A stretch of 64,000 bases of DNA from Acholoe squamosa (Eukaryota > Annelida > Polychaeta > Phyllodocida > Polynoidae). The position numbers and the translations under genes are program-made. Under the pieces are notes generated by a model, which saw nothing but the letters and a program-made list of their open reading frames with translations, had not been told where the DNA came from and did not search any database. Every line of letters starts with the position of its first letter. Position 1 is the first letter of the stretch. The stretch is from assembly GCA_949317995.1 (NCBI GenBank), contig OX439047.1, positions 36,928,950-36,992,949 on the forward strand, read 5' to 3'. Positions 46,354 to 58,000 of the stretch are shown here, one piece after another.

Positions 46354-49116
46354 AATATTTAAAATGTTTTTAAAGTTTTATTTAGTTTCTCAAGTTATTA
46401 ATTCTTTCACCTGATTTTTTCTTTCCAGTTAACAATAGCAAACAATTTTCCATTTGATGTGCCCCTAGTTCCCTCCAACCCAGGTCGGAACACTCTGACT
46501 TCAGAGTTGGAAGAATGGGTAGCACTGCATATGCCCTTTCTCAATGCCTTAGACCAAGCTGACAAGTCTATCAAGTCGTGAGAACTCTAGACATTACTAC
46601 AGTAATCTTATGCTACATCCGAAGAAGGGGGAAAAGTCGAGAAAAAATTAGCTGCAGCTTCAAAGGTAAGAATTTAACATCACAAGCTTCCAATGCACAA
46701 TGTAATCTTATTCTTATCTAGCTGCACAGAACCCCCCCCCCCCCCATTCGATGAGAAAGGTAACAACTTCTTCTGTCCTTTCGTTATCTTACATGTCTGC
46801 TAACTACTATAAAAGGAGTGCTTTGTGTGGGTTTGTTGGTTTTCAGGACGTGTAAAGAATCACCCCTCTTCATAATATAATGAGCACTCCCTTAACTCTT
46901 CCTTTATCAGGCTATTTCAGAGCAAATTAGGGTTGAAACAGGGGTCATGACCTTACAAAAACTGTTGGAATTGAGTCATTATTCCAAATAGAAGGTAAGT
47001 TGTGATGATTTAAACAAGGCTAGTCGATCAGTAAGAGCAGCACCCGAGATTTCTCTGTCTATGTTAAGTGGTGAGGTATATCATCATGAAAAAAAGGTAT
47101 TTATATAAGAAAAGTTGATCATTCAACCAAACTTCAAATTATTATATCTCCACAGTTCCTGTACCAATTGTTATGAAATTAAGTGCATATTGTAGAAAAT
47201 TTGCTGGTATTTCCTTAAATAGTAAGTTTAGGTAAATCATATTTTTCAGAAATGTTCTTTTTGGTTGCCATGGAAACCAAATCTATAGAAAATCAGCATT
47301 TTCAGCATATTTGTTGCCATGGTAACCAGCCCAAATGGTCAATAATGCATCAACATAAACTGAAAATTCTAATGCCATTTTGTTGAGCATGAAAAAATGT
47401 ACAAATGTACATATGGAGACTGCAACTCAAGGTGTGGTGAGGAAAACAATTAGAGAGATTCAGTTGATTTTAAGGAAGTTATAGACATCTCAAAATGTGT
47501 CAAAAATCAGCCAAAATTGGCCCAAACTACACACGAATGCATAATCGGTAAAGGAAGAGTTAAAGGGACCACAGACGGGGCTGACTCGGTAGGCAGATTG
47601 TGAAGTTGAGGGCGTCTACGGGGACATCCGATCCAGTCAGTCAAATATCGAACATGTTTGATGTGCTAGATCTGATCGGGAGTGACTTCCTTAGATACCT
47701 ATCGAGTCTGGCCCGTCTGCGGTCACCTTTACAGTTACTTAGATATCCCTAAGGATTGTGTTGGGTGGACCAGCTGTCAATGGGTCAACAAACCATTTCT
47801 GTTAAAGCAAATTATTTTGAATGAAAATATTGGGGTTGCTTTAAATTTTGAACAGCTTTCAAGGCGAGTGGAAAAGAGGAAAACCTTGTAGTCAGGGATG
47901 TAAGTGTTCTGAAATTTGACTGAATTTAGACTTTTTTCCTTGTTTTTCATAGCCGTATTTTACATATACATGTTAACTTTATTTAAGTTCTATACTTTTG
48001 TCAAGTTTTCAATTTATTGATTTATTTTCATGTATGAAAATAAATCATACTGCCCCTCATACTGCCCCTCACGAAACTCATATATTTTATGAAATAATAA
48101 AGTATCAGTAATCCCCTATACCCTCTGGGGACGTATGTTGTCTTTTTTTATTATCAAAAAGTCAGTTAAAAGTCAAATTTTGGCTAATTTAGGGGTATAA
48201 TTGTAAATATTCCATGCACATTCACAAAATTTCCAAAAATGCCGTCGCTTGAGACTGGATAAATTTTTCGTGAACCCCGTAAATTATCCACTATTTTGTC
48301 AGGTAAAAGTCAATTAAAACCATGATCCATAAATAGTGGGAACCCTGCACCCTCTTATCCAACTTAAGAGGTCTTGAGAGGAAATACAAAGAAAAAGGAA
48401 GGGAGAATTACCAGGACAGGATGAACTTGTACCGAAGAAGCAGCAGAAACAATCTTGTAAACTCAGACAGCTAGTATACATGTGATGATGCAGGTCTCTT
48501 GCCCGCACTTTTAATCAACTCACTAGAATTGTAATTAACTCTGCAGCGGTTCTTTGGAATCATGTTCAAATTATGGCATCAGGCCTTGCATGTATACGGT
48601 ATGATGAGGGATCCCTCTGCTTCCACTGGCAAACATTGCGCCTATGGCTGTACGGTTAAGCCCCGGCCATGCCGGGACAGTGTATATTTTCGTTGTACAT
48701 GTATGTCACCTTTCTCATTGACACCGGGATATTGCATGTATTAACATTAGTAAATGAAATCAATGAATTCACACTGCATAGATATCATAGATATCAACTA
48801 ACTGACCCCTTTTAAAATATTATCTAGACGTTGCTGACATTCCACCCTTTTCATTTACGGCTTTTCAAGTCCCAGATAAATGCCCTAAAGGTAAGAATCC
48901 TGTGTTCTGTCTTCCACAAATACATCATTCTTTCAAAACACTTCTCTTGTATGTCACCTCTCTCATTGGCAATAGCATACATCAGTACTTACCGTTATCC
49001 TCAGTCCTACTAGTCTGGGGCACCCGACCAGATTTCAGTCTATGTAGACATGCAAGGAACTGAGTCAATTACTTCAAAATGAAAAAAAAATCTAATTTGA
49101 TGTGCATATATATATG
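46354..49116. other. Non-coding stretch
   Basis: No gene recognised. At about 47.26-47.33 kb, two GTTGCCATGG-AACC palindromes occur as in the MITEs at 2.4 and 6.85 kb, so a distant relative of that family may be present. Poly-C of about 14 lies at 46.73 kb. Confidence 0.5.
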
Positions 49117-49188
49117 TTGATCAACATGGTAAAAGGTATGCCCACGCACCCCCTCGCGGGTGTACCTTTTACTGTGATGATCCACATA
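49115..49188. repeat. 62-bp palindromic repeat, copy 3 of 3
   Basis: TTGATCAACATGGTAAAAGG and TATGCCCACGCACCCCCTCG correspond to copy 1; the right arm is CGGGTGTACCTTTTACTGTG followed by ATGATCCACAT. It ends a few bases before the A1 repeat of the YR retrotransposon. Confidence 0.85.
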
Positions 49189-49190
49189 TA

Positions 49191-49400
49191 TATGGGACTA
49201 TATACACCCGTGTATATATATATAATGAATATGTACAGCGGTGGTACTACTTTCTCCTCCAGGGCGCGCATTGGTATGTGTGACGTCATGGAAAACAAGT
49301 AGCGCCTATATAAGCTCCGGGATCCAAATTAACCGTCAGTTGGCGGATATCCTTCGAGCGGCACACACCACGCTGGGTGGTGCCGGAAATTTTAACTTTT
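49191..49400 (+). repeat. YR retrotransposon split direct repeat A1
   Basis: TATGGGACTATATACACCCG through GGAAATTTTAACTTTT. The same 210 bp recur at 52723-52934 with one extra TA dinucleotide as the only difference I can see. A probable promoter: it contains CGCCTATATAAGCTCCGGGA about 90 bp before its end. Confidence 0.9.
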
Positions 49401-49442
49401 ATTCTTTGTTTTTTCGAATACTACGGTATAATACCCTGCAAT

Positions 49443-52391
49443 ATGGGTAGAAAATCAACGGGTGGGGCTATTGCCAAGCCTGGTACTAAGAAAATACCAA
49501 AGAATACGAGGAATAAGGCCAACTCTAGGACTTCGAGCAGCTCTGATCCAAATATGGTTGACCCGGTGTCACCTATTCCAAAAGCTTCAGGAGTAAATTT
49601 GGGTTTAGCTGCTGACCAGACGTTCATCAATCTGGAAGAGAGGACTACGGTAATGGAAGACCAGCTTGCTGAAATCAAAGATCTTCTTGAGACCATAGCA
49701 GCTAAACAGAACAATCCGGTAGAAGGGGCGTGTCGGGCGGACTCACGTGGTGGTGTTTTGACGCAGGATTCGAAAGGCGCTGTGACCAAGCAACGGGGGA
49801 GACGTAGGCAGCGCTCGCCTAGTGACCGGGGAAGCCATGACAACAGGAATCCAAGATGGTGACGGGACCGTTCACCTTCGTCGGATTCGGATAAAGATTC
49901 ATCCTTTTCAAGGGGTTCCTCTACTGATACTATCCATTCTACACGGAAAAGACATCGGGGTGAGTTCGATCAGAAGAATTATCTTGAGAAAAATTCCAAA
50001 ATTGATTGTATTGAACGGTTAATGCTGGTAAATGTACGTCTTGCGAAAGACAAGTATGAGGAGGGCGAGGATATTTTCCATTTGCTCGGCCACCTTGAAA
50101 TGTTGGTCGAAAAGTCTAGTACAAGAATCTATACGGTGTCAGCTTTATCTAAATATGATAAGTCTGTGAAGGATAGGGCAAACAAGGACGGGTTGAAAGC
50201 ATTCGATAGAGTAGACAACTCTGATATCCTTAGATATTTATCTTACGACGGGACCGTTCAGGCCCAGAAAGGACAGGTGGCAAAGCCCAAAGCTTTCAAA
50301 TCTAGGTCAGCTCGTACTTGTTTTGCTTTTAATAGAGCTGAGGGTTGTAGAGAGGACCCCTGTAAATACCGTCATGTTTGTGAGGTTTGTAACATGTCGA
50401 ACCATGGCAAAGATAAATGCCAAAAGAACAAGAAAGACTAGGAAAATTCACTTAGGCAAGGTCCTACATTAAATTCTGATATTTTGGTGCCTGATTTTAG
50501 TGTAGTACATGTGGTAGACCTTCCTAAGCCCCCCGTTCAAATCATTTCGGGTGAAAATAATGAAAATGATGATAATATTTCTTGTAATGTTAGCAAGAAT
50601 ATTTTTATGTCGTATAGTGGCCCAGTACAGGGCGAGTTTAAATCACTGTTTACGGTGGAGTGTGTGAATAGGCCTAGCATCAGGGTCTATGATAGTTGCA
50701 TCAATGGTGTATGTGAGTGTGAGCATTTCATTTATGGTAGGAAAGCTCAAATTTTACCTTGTAGGCTGGCTAGTTTTTTGAGACAGTCAGATATTATTAA
50801 TATTAATCAGACAGAATCTGATTTTCTATGGTGTGGTTTTACCGAGGGTTTCAAAATAATTGACCCAGGGTGTGATACAACATATGATTGTAAAAATTAT
50901 AAGTCTATTTTAGAAGATAGATTTTATAACGAGATGTGTAGTATTATTGAGGAGGAGTTGGACCAAGGTCTAGTTACAAAAACTGAGTTTAAACCCAAAT
51001 GTAATCACTCTTTAGGGGGTGTGGAAAAATCTAATGGTAAACTTCGTCCTATTACCGACTGCAGTATGCCTGATAAAATCTCTATAAATAATTATATGAG
51101 TACCACTTCTAGTCCATTTTCATACAATTCTATTAACACTGTTACAGCTCAGTTAGATAGAGACGACTTTATGTGTGTAGTAGATTTAAAATCTGCCTAT
51201 AGAAGTATTAATGTTTATGGCCCACATGTGGGCTATCAAGGTTTCAGGTGAAATTTTGGTAATGGAGACGAGTTTTTTTAAAGTAACCATTTGACATTTG
51301 GTCTAAAGTGTGCTCCATATATATTTAGTAGAATATCTGATTTTTTGAATATTATTGCTAAATTTTATGGTGTAGATAGGATAGTAAACTACCTGGATGA
51401 TTTTATTATCATAGCTCAGACTGAAGAGGATTGTTTACGTAAGAGAAACACCCTAATTGAGTGTATGGAATATTTAGGGTTTGTTGTGTCGAAAGAGAAG
51501 GTGACTGAGCCCAGCCAGGTGTGTACTTTTTTAGATATAACCATTGATTCTACGTGTATGGAGTTGTCGCTACCTCAGGGAAAATTAGACAAAATGAGCC
51601 TGGCAATAGACGAGTGTTTGGGTAAGGAATTTGTATCTAAAAAGACATTGCAGAAGATTGGTGGTTTGATGTCCTTCTGCTCTCAGGTAGTACGTGGTGG
51701 CAGAACCTTCAGCAGGAGATTGTTCGATCTTTGTGCAAAGGCCAGGAATAGGGGTGTTATTAAACTTAATGAGGAAACTCAAAAGGACCTGCTGTGGTGG
51801 AGGGATTTTTGTAGAATCTTCAATTGTAAAAATATCATTTTGAATGATAACGACTGTACCCCTATGTATTCTGATTCTTCAATTCAGGGTTTTGGTGCCT
51901 GGTATGGTACAGATTATTTATATGGTACTTGGTCAGATACGGACCCCTTGGATGACCTTTGTGGTCATTTTGTAAAATCTCCAAAGTTGGATATTTTGAG
52001 AGTTCACCATAGAAATATTAATGTATATGAGTTGTATCCAGTTATGGTGGGCCTTAAACGTTGGTTAAAAATTTTTAAGAATACCCGGGTTCATTGTATA
52101 ACTGATAACATGCAGGTTCTGGCCATGTTAAATACGGGTTGTACAAAAATTAAGTTATGTATGGAATGGCTACGTGAAATTTTTTGGCTATGTTTCATTC
52201 ATAATATTGAAATTTATTCTACATATATAAGGTCAGAGGAGAACATTTTAGCTGATCATTTGTCAAGGCTAATGTATAAAGGTGTTCCTAAAAAATGTAA
52301 AAATACCCTGGCTGAATATAATATGTGTTGCTATGCTTCCAGATCTGAGGGAGCTAGAGCGGAGAAGGAGAAGGTGGAGCAACACTTCTAA
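49443..52391 (+). pseudogene. YR retrotransposon gag-RT-RNase H frame with four in-frame stops
   Basis: A single reading frame runs from the ATG at 49443 to 52391, interrupted by TGA (49860), TAG (50439), TGA (51249) and TAA (51279). Gag part: a coiled coil (FINLEERTTVMEDQLAEIKD), Arg/Ser-rich region, a CCCH finger (C-x8-C-x4-C-x3-H at about 50.32 kb) and a CCHC knuckle (CEVCNMSNHGKDKC). RT part: FNEMCSIIEEEL-type start of DIRS-group RTs, VVDLKSAY (motif A), LTFGLKCAPYIF, and catalytic YLDD at 51390-51401. RNase H part: MYSDSSIQGFGAWYG, ENILADHLSRL. The layout is that of Ngaro/PAT/DIRS elements. It copies RNA to DNA, which a recombinase then inserts. Confidence 0.85.
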
Positions 52392-52510
52392 AAAACTCTG
52401 GTTTAAAGGTCGAGGATATTAAGAAGAGAGCAAATTGGAAATCCAATGTGGTATATAATTATTTACATGATTCTAAGCAGGATTTACTAGCTCTAGATGT
52501 GATGTTCTAG
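52362..52510 (+). pseudogene. C-terminal remnant of the tyrosine recombinase
   Basis: In a frame different from the RT frame, residues GGATLLKNSGLKVEDIKKRA followed by NWKS and a C-terminal helix end at the TAG 52508-52510. This matches the end of tyrosine recombinases (H-x-L-R-R-G-G-A-T, then ...I-K-x-x-A-x-W-K-S...Y). Only the last 45 or so residues remain; the RT frame runs straight into it, so an internal deletion has removed the rest of the recombinase and anything between. Confidence 0.75.
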
Positions 52511-52547
52511 TGTGGAATGGTGTATCCATTGTGTTTGGCGGTTTTTT

Positions 52548-52722
52548 GGCATGTACAGAATTGATATTGACTAAGTCAATTCTCACCAAACCCATTGTCT
52601 CCTTCCATTATTCCACTTGTGATATTATTATAATGTATTATAATATTTATTTATTATATTCCCAATTGGACATATTAACGTATAATATTTATTATCATTA
52701 TTCCCAAGCGAACATATTAACT
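52548..52722 (+). repeat. YR retrotransposon split direct repeat B1
   Basis: It starts GGCATGTACAGAATTGATAT and ends ...CCCAAGCGAACATATTAACT. Nearly identical to B2 (53024-53200). It contains two variants of a motif CCCAA-NNGACATATTAAC-like (CCCAATTGGACATATTAACG and CCCAAGCGAACATATTAACT). Confidence 0.9.
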
Positions 52723-52934
52723 TATGGGACTATATACACCCGTGTATATATATATATAATGAATATGTACAGCGGTGGTACTACTTTCTCCTCCAGGGCG
52801 CGCATTGGTATGTGTGACGTCATGGAAAACAAGTAGCGCCTATATAAGCTCCGGGATCCAAATTAACCGTCAGTTGGCGGATATCCTTCGAGCGGCACAC
52901 ACCACGCTGGGTGGTGCCGGAAATTTTAACTTTT
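52723..52934 (+). repeat. YR retrotransposon split direct repeat A2
   Basis: Second copy of A1, joined directly to B1. The arrangement B1-A2-B2 with A1 upstream is the split-direct-repeat structure of PAT and Ngaro-type YR elements. Confidence 0.9.
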
Positions 52935-53023
52935 AAATCTTTGTGATATTGTATATTTTGTATTATATATTATTGTATTGTTGTATTTATTGTATTGTAT
53001 TAAATTATTGTCTTATTAATAAA

Positions 53024-53195
53024 GGCATGTACAGAATTGATATTGACTAAGTCAATTCTCACCAAACCCATTGTCTCCTTCCTTATTCCACTTGTGATAT
53101 TATTATAATGTATTATAATATTTATTTATTATATTCCCAATCGGACATATTAACGTATAATATTTATTATCATTATTCCCAAGCGAACATATTAA

Positions 53196-53200
<5 letters not shown>
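53024..53200 (+). repeat. YR retrotransposon split direct repeat B2
   Basis: Copy of B1 with few differences (CCTTCCTTATTCC against CCTTCCATTATTCC; CAATCGG against CAATTGG). A TA-rich spacer of about 90 bp (TTGTATTG-type repeats) separates it from A2. It runs directly into an (AT)n tract. Confidence 0.9.

Positions 53201-53242
<42 letters not shown>
53201..53242. repeat. (AT)n microsatellite, left of Gypsy-2
   Basis: Continues on the far side of Gypsy-2 (62963-63000), so Gypsy-2 split one AT tract adjoining the YR element. Confidence 0.95.
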
Positions 53243-53245
<3 letters not shown>

Positions 53246-53619
53246 GGCGGAGACGGAGGGGCCGTTGGCGGAGCCGAAACCATCCTGGTGTGGGGGCGGC
53301 GAGGCCAGCGGTCCTGAAGTAACGCGGTTACGTCGGCAATAGTAGTCGGCGGAGGAGATCCTCCGACGCTGGCCTGCCGTAAAGCGGGCCGGGGTCGGAG
53401 TATCTGCCTATGTATAAATAAGGGAGTTGTTACTCCGATTAGTTAGTTCCGAGTTGCAGACAGAGAGGAGCAGAACTCTAAAAGGCTTATCTCCGGATTA
53501 ATATATACGATATAAGACTTAGATGGTGTGGCGAGGACTGCCAGGAAATAAAAGACACTGAAGTCAAGCTGTCGGAGTTGTGTAATTCTTTATTAACCAT
53601 AGAGTCGGAAAACGCTACA
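53243..53619 (+). repeat. Gypsy-2 5' LTR (377 bp)
   Basis: TGTGGCGG...GCTACA with TG/CA ends. It contains TGTATAAATAAGG (TATA-type box, about 53.41 kb) and GGAAATAAAAGACACT (polyadenylation signal, about 53.55 kb). The 3' copy at 62586-62962 has the same length, and the only difference I see is C/T at ACGYCGGCAA/ACGTTGGCAA (about 53333), implying a recent insertion. Confidence 0.95.
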
Positions 53620-53634
53620 TTGGTGACAGCGGTG
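53620..53634 (+). promoter_or_regulatory. Gypsy-2 primer binding site
   Basis: TTGGTGACAGCGGTG directly abuts the 5' LTR. TGG pairs with a tRNA CCA end. TTGGTGACA is a common PBS start in Mag/CsRN1-related Gypsy elements; the primer tRNA was not identified. Confidence 0.75.
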
Positions 53635-53659
53635 TTTGAAGACCCACGAGAGAAAGAAG

Positions 53660-55015
53660 ATGGCGGAGGCTTCAGAAACGATAAACTTACCTGTGGAGAA
53701 GAGGGATACGGAGGAGATTAAGCGGGAAAAAGGGGTTTTGCTGGAAGTGGTGGACGAGGAAGTGACGCTACGGCAGAGAGGGGCGGTGAGGCCGGAAGAG
53801 ATGAATCCGGAGAGACAAGCAGAACCCGCCGATAGAGCATCCCGGGAGGAGGTAACGGACACGGGGAATGAGGAACCACGCGTTAAAGAAAAGGAGCCCT
53901 ACCTGTGGCCATGGGAGAGGGAGGAGAAACCGGCGGCCTGGAGGTTGAGGCACCCTAAAGGAAAACTGGGTGATGCAAATGCCTGGCTGGGGTTCAACCC
54001 GGGAAGGGACGATGGCGGAAAGGTGCTTTGGTGGCCGGAGGAGCAGGCGGAGATGAATAACCCAAGGAAGGGGAGCAAGCGGGCACCGGCCGAGGTTCGC
54101 CCCGAAACCGGGAGACGTGCGGAGGAGGCGGATAAGGACGAAGTAGGGGAAGGTGGAGATCTCCGGCAGGGTAGAGGAGTTATGGGTCGTCCGGAGGACG
54201 GCTGGAGAGGAGGTGCCGATGGGGAGAAGGAGGCAAAGGGTAAGCCAGTGGTGAAACCCGCTAAATATGATGGCACCACAGACCTATCTGACTACCTCAA
54301 CCACTTCGACCTGTGCGTCAAAGTAAACGGATGGAAGCCAGAGGAGGCGGGTATGTTCCTAGGTCTGAGTCTGTCGGGGGCAGCCCGGAGATTGTTGACG
54401 GGAAGGAAACCAGCCACGCCGGAGGGGTATGAGGAGTTAAGAAGGGCACTCGTGGAAAGGTTTGAGCCTACTAATCAGGAAGAGATCTACAAAGCGTTCC
54501 TCCGCACTAGGGTCCGGCGAAAGGGGGAGGGACTGCAAGAGTTACAGGAAGAACTGAAAAAGTACACTAAGTTAGCATATCCGGAGGCAGACGCCCGGAC
54601 GACAGACACCTTAGCGCTCGATAGATTCCTATTGTGCCTCGACAATCCACTCAGGCAGTGGGTGTATCAGTCAACACCGAAAGATTTACAATCCGCAGTA
54701 ATGACGGCGGTGGGAGCGGAGGCGTACTTACAAGTGGAGCAGGAGAATATCCACAAAGTGCGGGCGGCGGATGCGTCAGTAAATGAACACCTCAAGTCCA
54801 ACAAGGAGGAAATGAGCAAAATGGCGGAGTTGATGGAGCGGTTAGTTCAAAGGCTGGATGATCCGGCGGTGTTGGGGAGGAAGAAAAAGCCAAGCAGTGG
54901 TGCTTGCTTCGGATGCGGACAGGAAGGCCATTTCAAGCGAGAATGCCCAAATATCAAGGCCAAGGAGGCATCCAGGCCGGTGAGCGAACAGGCTAGTCCG
55001 GCGGCGGGAAACTAG
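53660..55015 (+). CDS. Gypsy-2 Gag
   Basis: 451 residues from the first ATG (AAGAAGATGGCGG, good Kozak context with A at -3 and G at +4). The N-terminal third is charged and disordered. A retrotransposon gag domain follows at about 54.25-54.78 kb (KYDGTTDLSDYLNHFDLCVK; AARRLLTGRKPATPEGYEEL; RFEPTNQEEIYKAFLRTRVR), typical of Gypsy Gag. Near the C-terminus is one CCHC zinc knuckle (CFGCGQEGHFKREC). It assembles particles and binds the RNA. The frame is intact. It ends at TAG 55013-55015, immediately after a frameshift heptamer, so part of the translation should continue into Pol. Confidence 0.95.
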   Translation: MAEASETINLPVEKRDTEEIKREKGVLLEVVDEEVTLRQRGAVRPEEMNPERQAEPADRASREEVTDTGNEEPRVKEKEPYLWPWEREEKPAAWRLRHPKGKLGDANAWLGFNPGRDDGGKVLWWPEEQAEMNNPRKGSKRAPAEVRPETGRRAEEADKDEVGEGGDLRQGRGVMGRPEDGWRGGADGEKEAKGKPVVKPAKYDGTTDLSDYLNHFDLCVKVNGWKPEEAGMFLGLSLSGAARRLLTGRKPATPEGYEELRRALVERFEPTNQEEIYKAFLRTRVRRKGEGLQELQEELKKYTKLAYPEADARTTDTLALDRFLLCLDNPLRQWVYQSTPKDLQSAVMTAVGAEAYLQVEQENIHKVRAADASVNEHLKSNKEEMSKMAELMERLVQRLDDPAVLGRKKKPSSGACFGCGQEGHFKRECPNIKAKEASRPVSEQASPAAGN

Positions 55016-55062
55016 AATCGACCTATACTAAAGGCCAAGTACAGGTCGAGGGAAGTGGGCCT
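55006..55062 (+). promoter_or_regulatory. Programmed -1 frameshift signal between Gypsy-2 gag and pol
   Basis: The heptamer G GGA AAC (55006-55012, in gag frame) fits X XXY YYZ and is directly followed by the gag stop TAG. After 5 bases a perfect 7-bp stem can form: TCGACCT (55018-55024) with AGGTCGA (55043-55049). Its loop contains AGGCC (55032-55036), complementary to GGCCT (55058-55062), giving an H-type pseudoknot. Pol lies in exactly the -1 frame and is open from 54997. Confidence 0.85.
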
Positions 55063-58000
55063 ATCAATGTGATACAGGGCCGCCGAGAGAGGGGCGGAGG
55101 AGGATTGATAGTAGAGGGTCGGCTGGCAGGGGCCCCCATCCAATTGCTGGTGGACACTGGTGCGTCGCTTAATCTGGTCTCCGAAGGATGGTGGAGCAGG
55201 TGGGGCGGACGGGGACGCCTGGGGGAAACGGCGGAGAAGATCTACTCCGTCGACGGGCGGCCTATGGACATAAAAGGGGAAGTGTACACAGAGCTGGAAA
55301 TCGGGAGGCGCACTATCAATGTGCGTTTCGTAGTCAGCGACACCGGGACGGAGGGAATCCTGGGGGCGGAGTTCCTCCGCACCAACAAACTAATGGTCGA
55401 CGTAGCAAAAGGGCGCCTAGTGTGGACAGAGGAGGATTCTGTGTGCCGAATCGTCAGCACCCGAGCGGCGGTGCTGGGATCCGGACAGGAGGCCATGCTA
55501 GAGGGAACTCTAGCCGGACCCTGGCAACAGGGGGACGACGGGATGATTGAAGGGATGGCCGGACACAAGGGTGAACCGAGCTTCCTGGTGGGGCGGGGGC
55601 TGGTATGCCCCGAGGGGAGGGCAACTTGGGTCAGGGTGCTCAATCCCGGTCCTGAGCCAGTGGTGATATATAGAGACATGACTCTAGGGGCCATTCAACG
55701 AGTGGAGTGCAGAGGCGGAGGCGAGACAGTGGCCGGAGAGGGATGGTGCCGGATGGTGGAGAGAGGTGAGCCGGAGGAGCTAAAGCGTTTGGTGGACGGG
55801 TTAGTGAGCGGGACGGAGGCTCACCGTAGAAAGGAGCTTGCACGGCTTATAAGGAAACACCTGGGGGCATTTCAGAGGCATAAGGGCGACAAAGGGCACA
55901 CTCAATTGGCCAAGCATAGGATTGATACGGGGGTACATCCACCTATCAAACAACCGCCGAGGCGATTGGCACCCCATAGACGAGAGGCGGTAGAAGAGGA
56001 GGTGGAGAAGATGTTGGAAGCCGGAGTGATTGAGCCATCCACTAGCCCGTGGGCTTCTCCGGTGGTCCTAGTAAGAAAAAAAGATGGTACCACTCGCTTC
56101 TGCGTGGACTACCGGAGGCTCAACGCCGCCACCGTGAAGGATGCTTATCCCCTGCCTAGAGTGGAAGATTGTCTCGATACCATGGCGGGGGCCGCGTGGT
56201 TTTCGTCAGTGGATCTGGCCAGCGGCTACTGGCAGTTGGATATAGAGGAGGGGGATAAAGAGAAAACAGCATTCACGACACACCGGGGGCTGTTCCAATT
56301 CCGGAGAATGCCCTTCGGTTTGTGCAATGCGCCAGGCACCTTCGAGAGGGTGATGGAAGTGGCCATGAGGGGACTACAGTGGAAAACTTGTTTGGTCTAT
56401 CTAGACGACATAGTCGTATTCTCCGCCACCTTCGAGGAGCATCTTGGCCGGCTTGGGGAGGTACTTCAAAGGCTGGAGGATGCTGGGCTTAAGATCAAGC
56501 CCTCCAAATGCCAGTTGGCTCGCCGCAGAGTGTTATTCCTGGGCCACCAAGTGAGTGAGGCGGGGGTAGAGACGGATCCGGAAAAGATAGAGGCGGTGCA
56601 GTCGTGGCCCACTCCAACCACGGTGACGGAGGTCCGGAGTTTTCTGGGGCTAGCCGGCTACTACAGGACCTTCGTTCCTGAGTTCTCTACGAGGGCTAAG
56701 CCACTGAGCGCGCTGGCCGAGAAAGGGAGGACGTTCCGGTGGTCGGAGGAATGCGAGGCCTCATTCCAAGACCTAAAAAAGAGACTAACCGAGGCCCCTA
56801 TCCTGGCTTTCCCCCAGGCGGAGGGACAGCTTACCTTAGACACCGACGCCAGTGACACAGGCCTCGGAGTGGTACTGTCCCAGGAGCAGACGGGGGTAGA
56901 GAGGGTCCTAGCCTATGGCAGCCGCACTCTCAGCAGGCCGGAGCGTAACTATTGCGTTACAAGGAGGGAGCTGCTGGCTATAGTCTTTGGCCTCAGGAAA
57001 TTCAAGCATTACCTAATAGGGAGGAGGGTGGTAGTCCGAACAGATCATGCCTCCCTGCGGTGGCTGTTGGAGTTCAAGGAGCCGGAGGGCCAGCTGGCTC
57101 GATGGCTGCAGATTATAAGTACTTACGACATAGTGGTGCAGCATAGGCCGGGAAAACTACATGGGAATGCGGATGGGCTGTCCAGGAAGCCCTGCAAGCA
57201 ATGTGGGCGAGAGGATGAGGAGGAGCTACTGCATTGCCGGGTTTTCACAAGGTCTCAACGCCAGGAAATGGTTCGGGGGGCGCCTCCGGCGGCGGGGGAC
57301 TCCACTCCGCCGGCAGGGAGAGAGTGGGGCACACTCCAAGCGGAGGACGCTGTGCTGACTCGGGTCAGAGCATGGGTGAACGGGGAGGCGACCACCACAG
57401 AGGAGGAAAGAAGGACCTGGGGCTATGAGCTGAGAGCCTGGCATGCCCAATTGGGGCGCATGAGTATAGAAAAAGGGATACTGGGCCGGTGGTGGGAAGG
57501 TGCGGCGGGGGAACGATGCTTCCAAATTGCTGTACCCACCCTGAGCAGGAATGATGTGCTCAGGGAGGTCCACGGAGAACCCTTGGCGGGGCATCTGGGC
57601 CGCAATAAAACCATCCGGCGCCTCCAGACAGGTTACTACTGGCCTGACTTCAGGAGGGAGGTGACCCTGTGGTGCGCCAGCTGTGAACCCTGTCTCCGGA
57701 GGAAGGCGGCTCCACCTCCGCACCGGGCACCAATGGGACATGTGGGTGCCGGACTACCCCTACAGAGGATAGCTCTAGACGTGATGGGTCCATTGCCCTT
57801 GTCCTCCGCCGGGAACCAATATATTTTAGTGGCGGCGGACTACTTCACTAAATGGACGGAAGCGTACGCTTTACCCAACCAGGAGGCACCCACGGTGGCC
57901 AGGGCTGTGGTGGAGGAGTTCATCTGTAGATTTGGAGCCCCGGCGGAGGTGCACACAGATCAGGGCAAGAACTTCCAGTCGGGACTATTCAGGGAAATGG

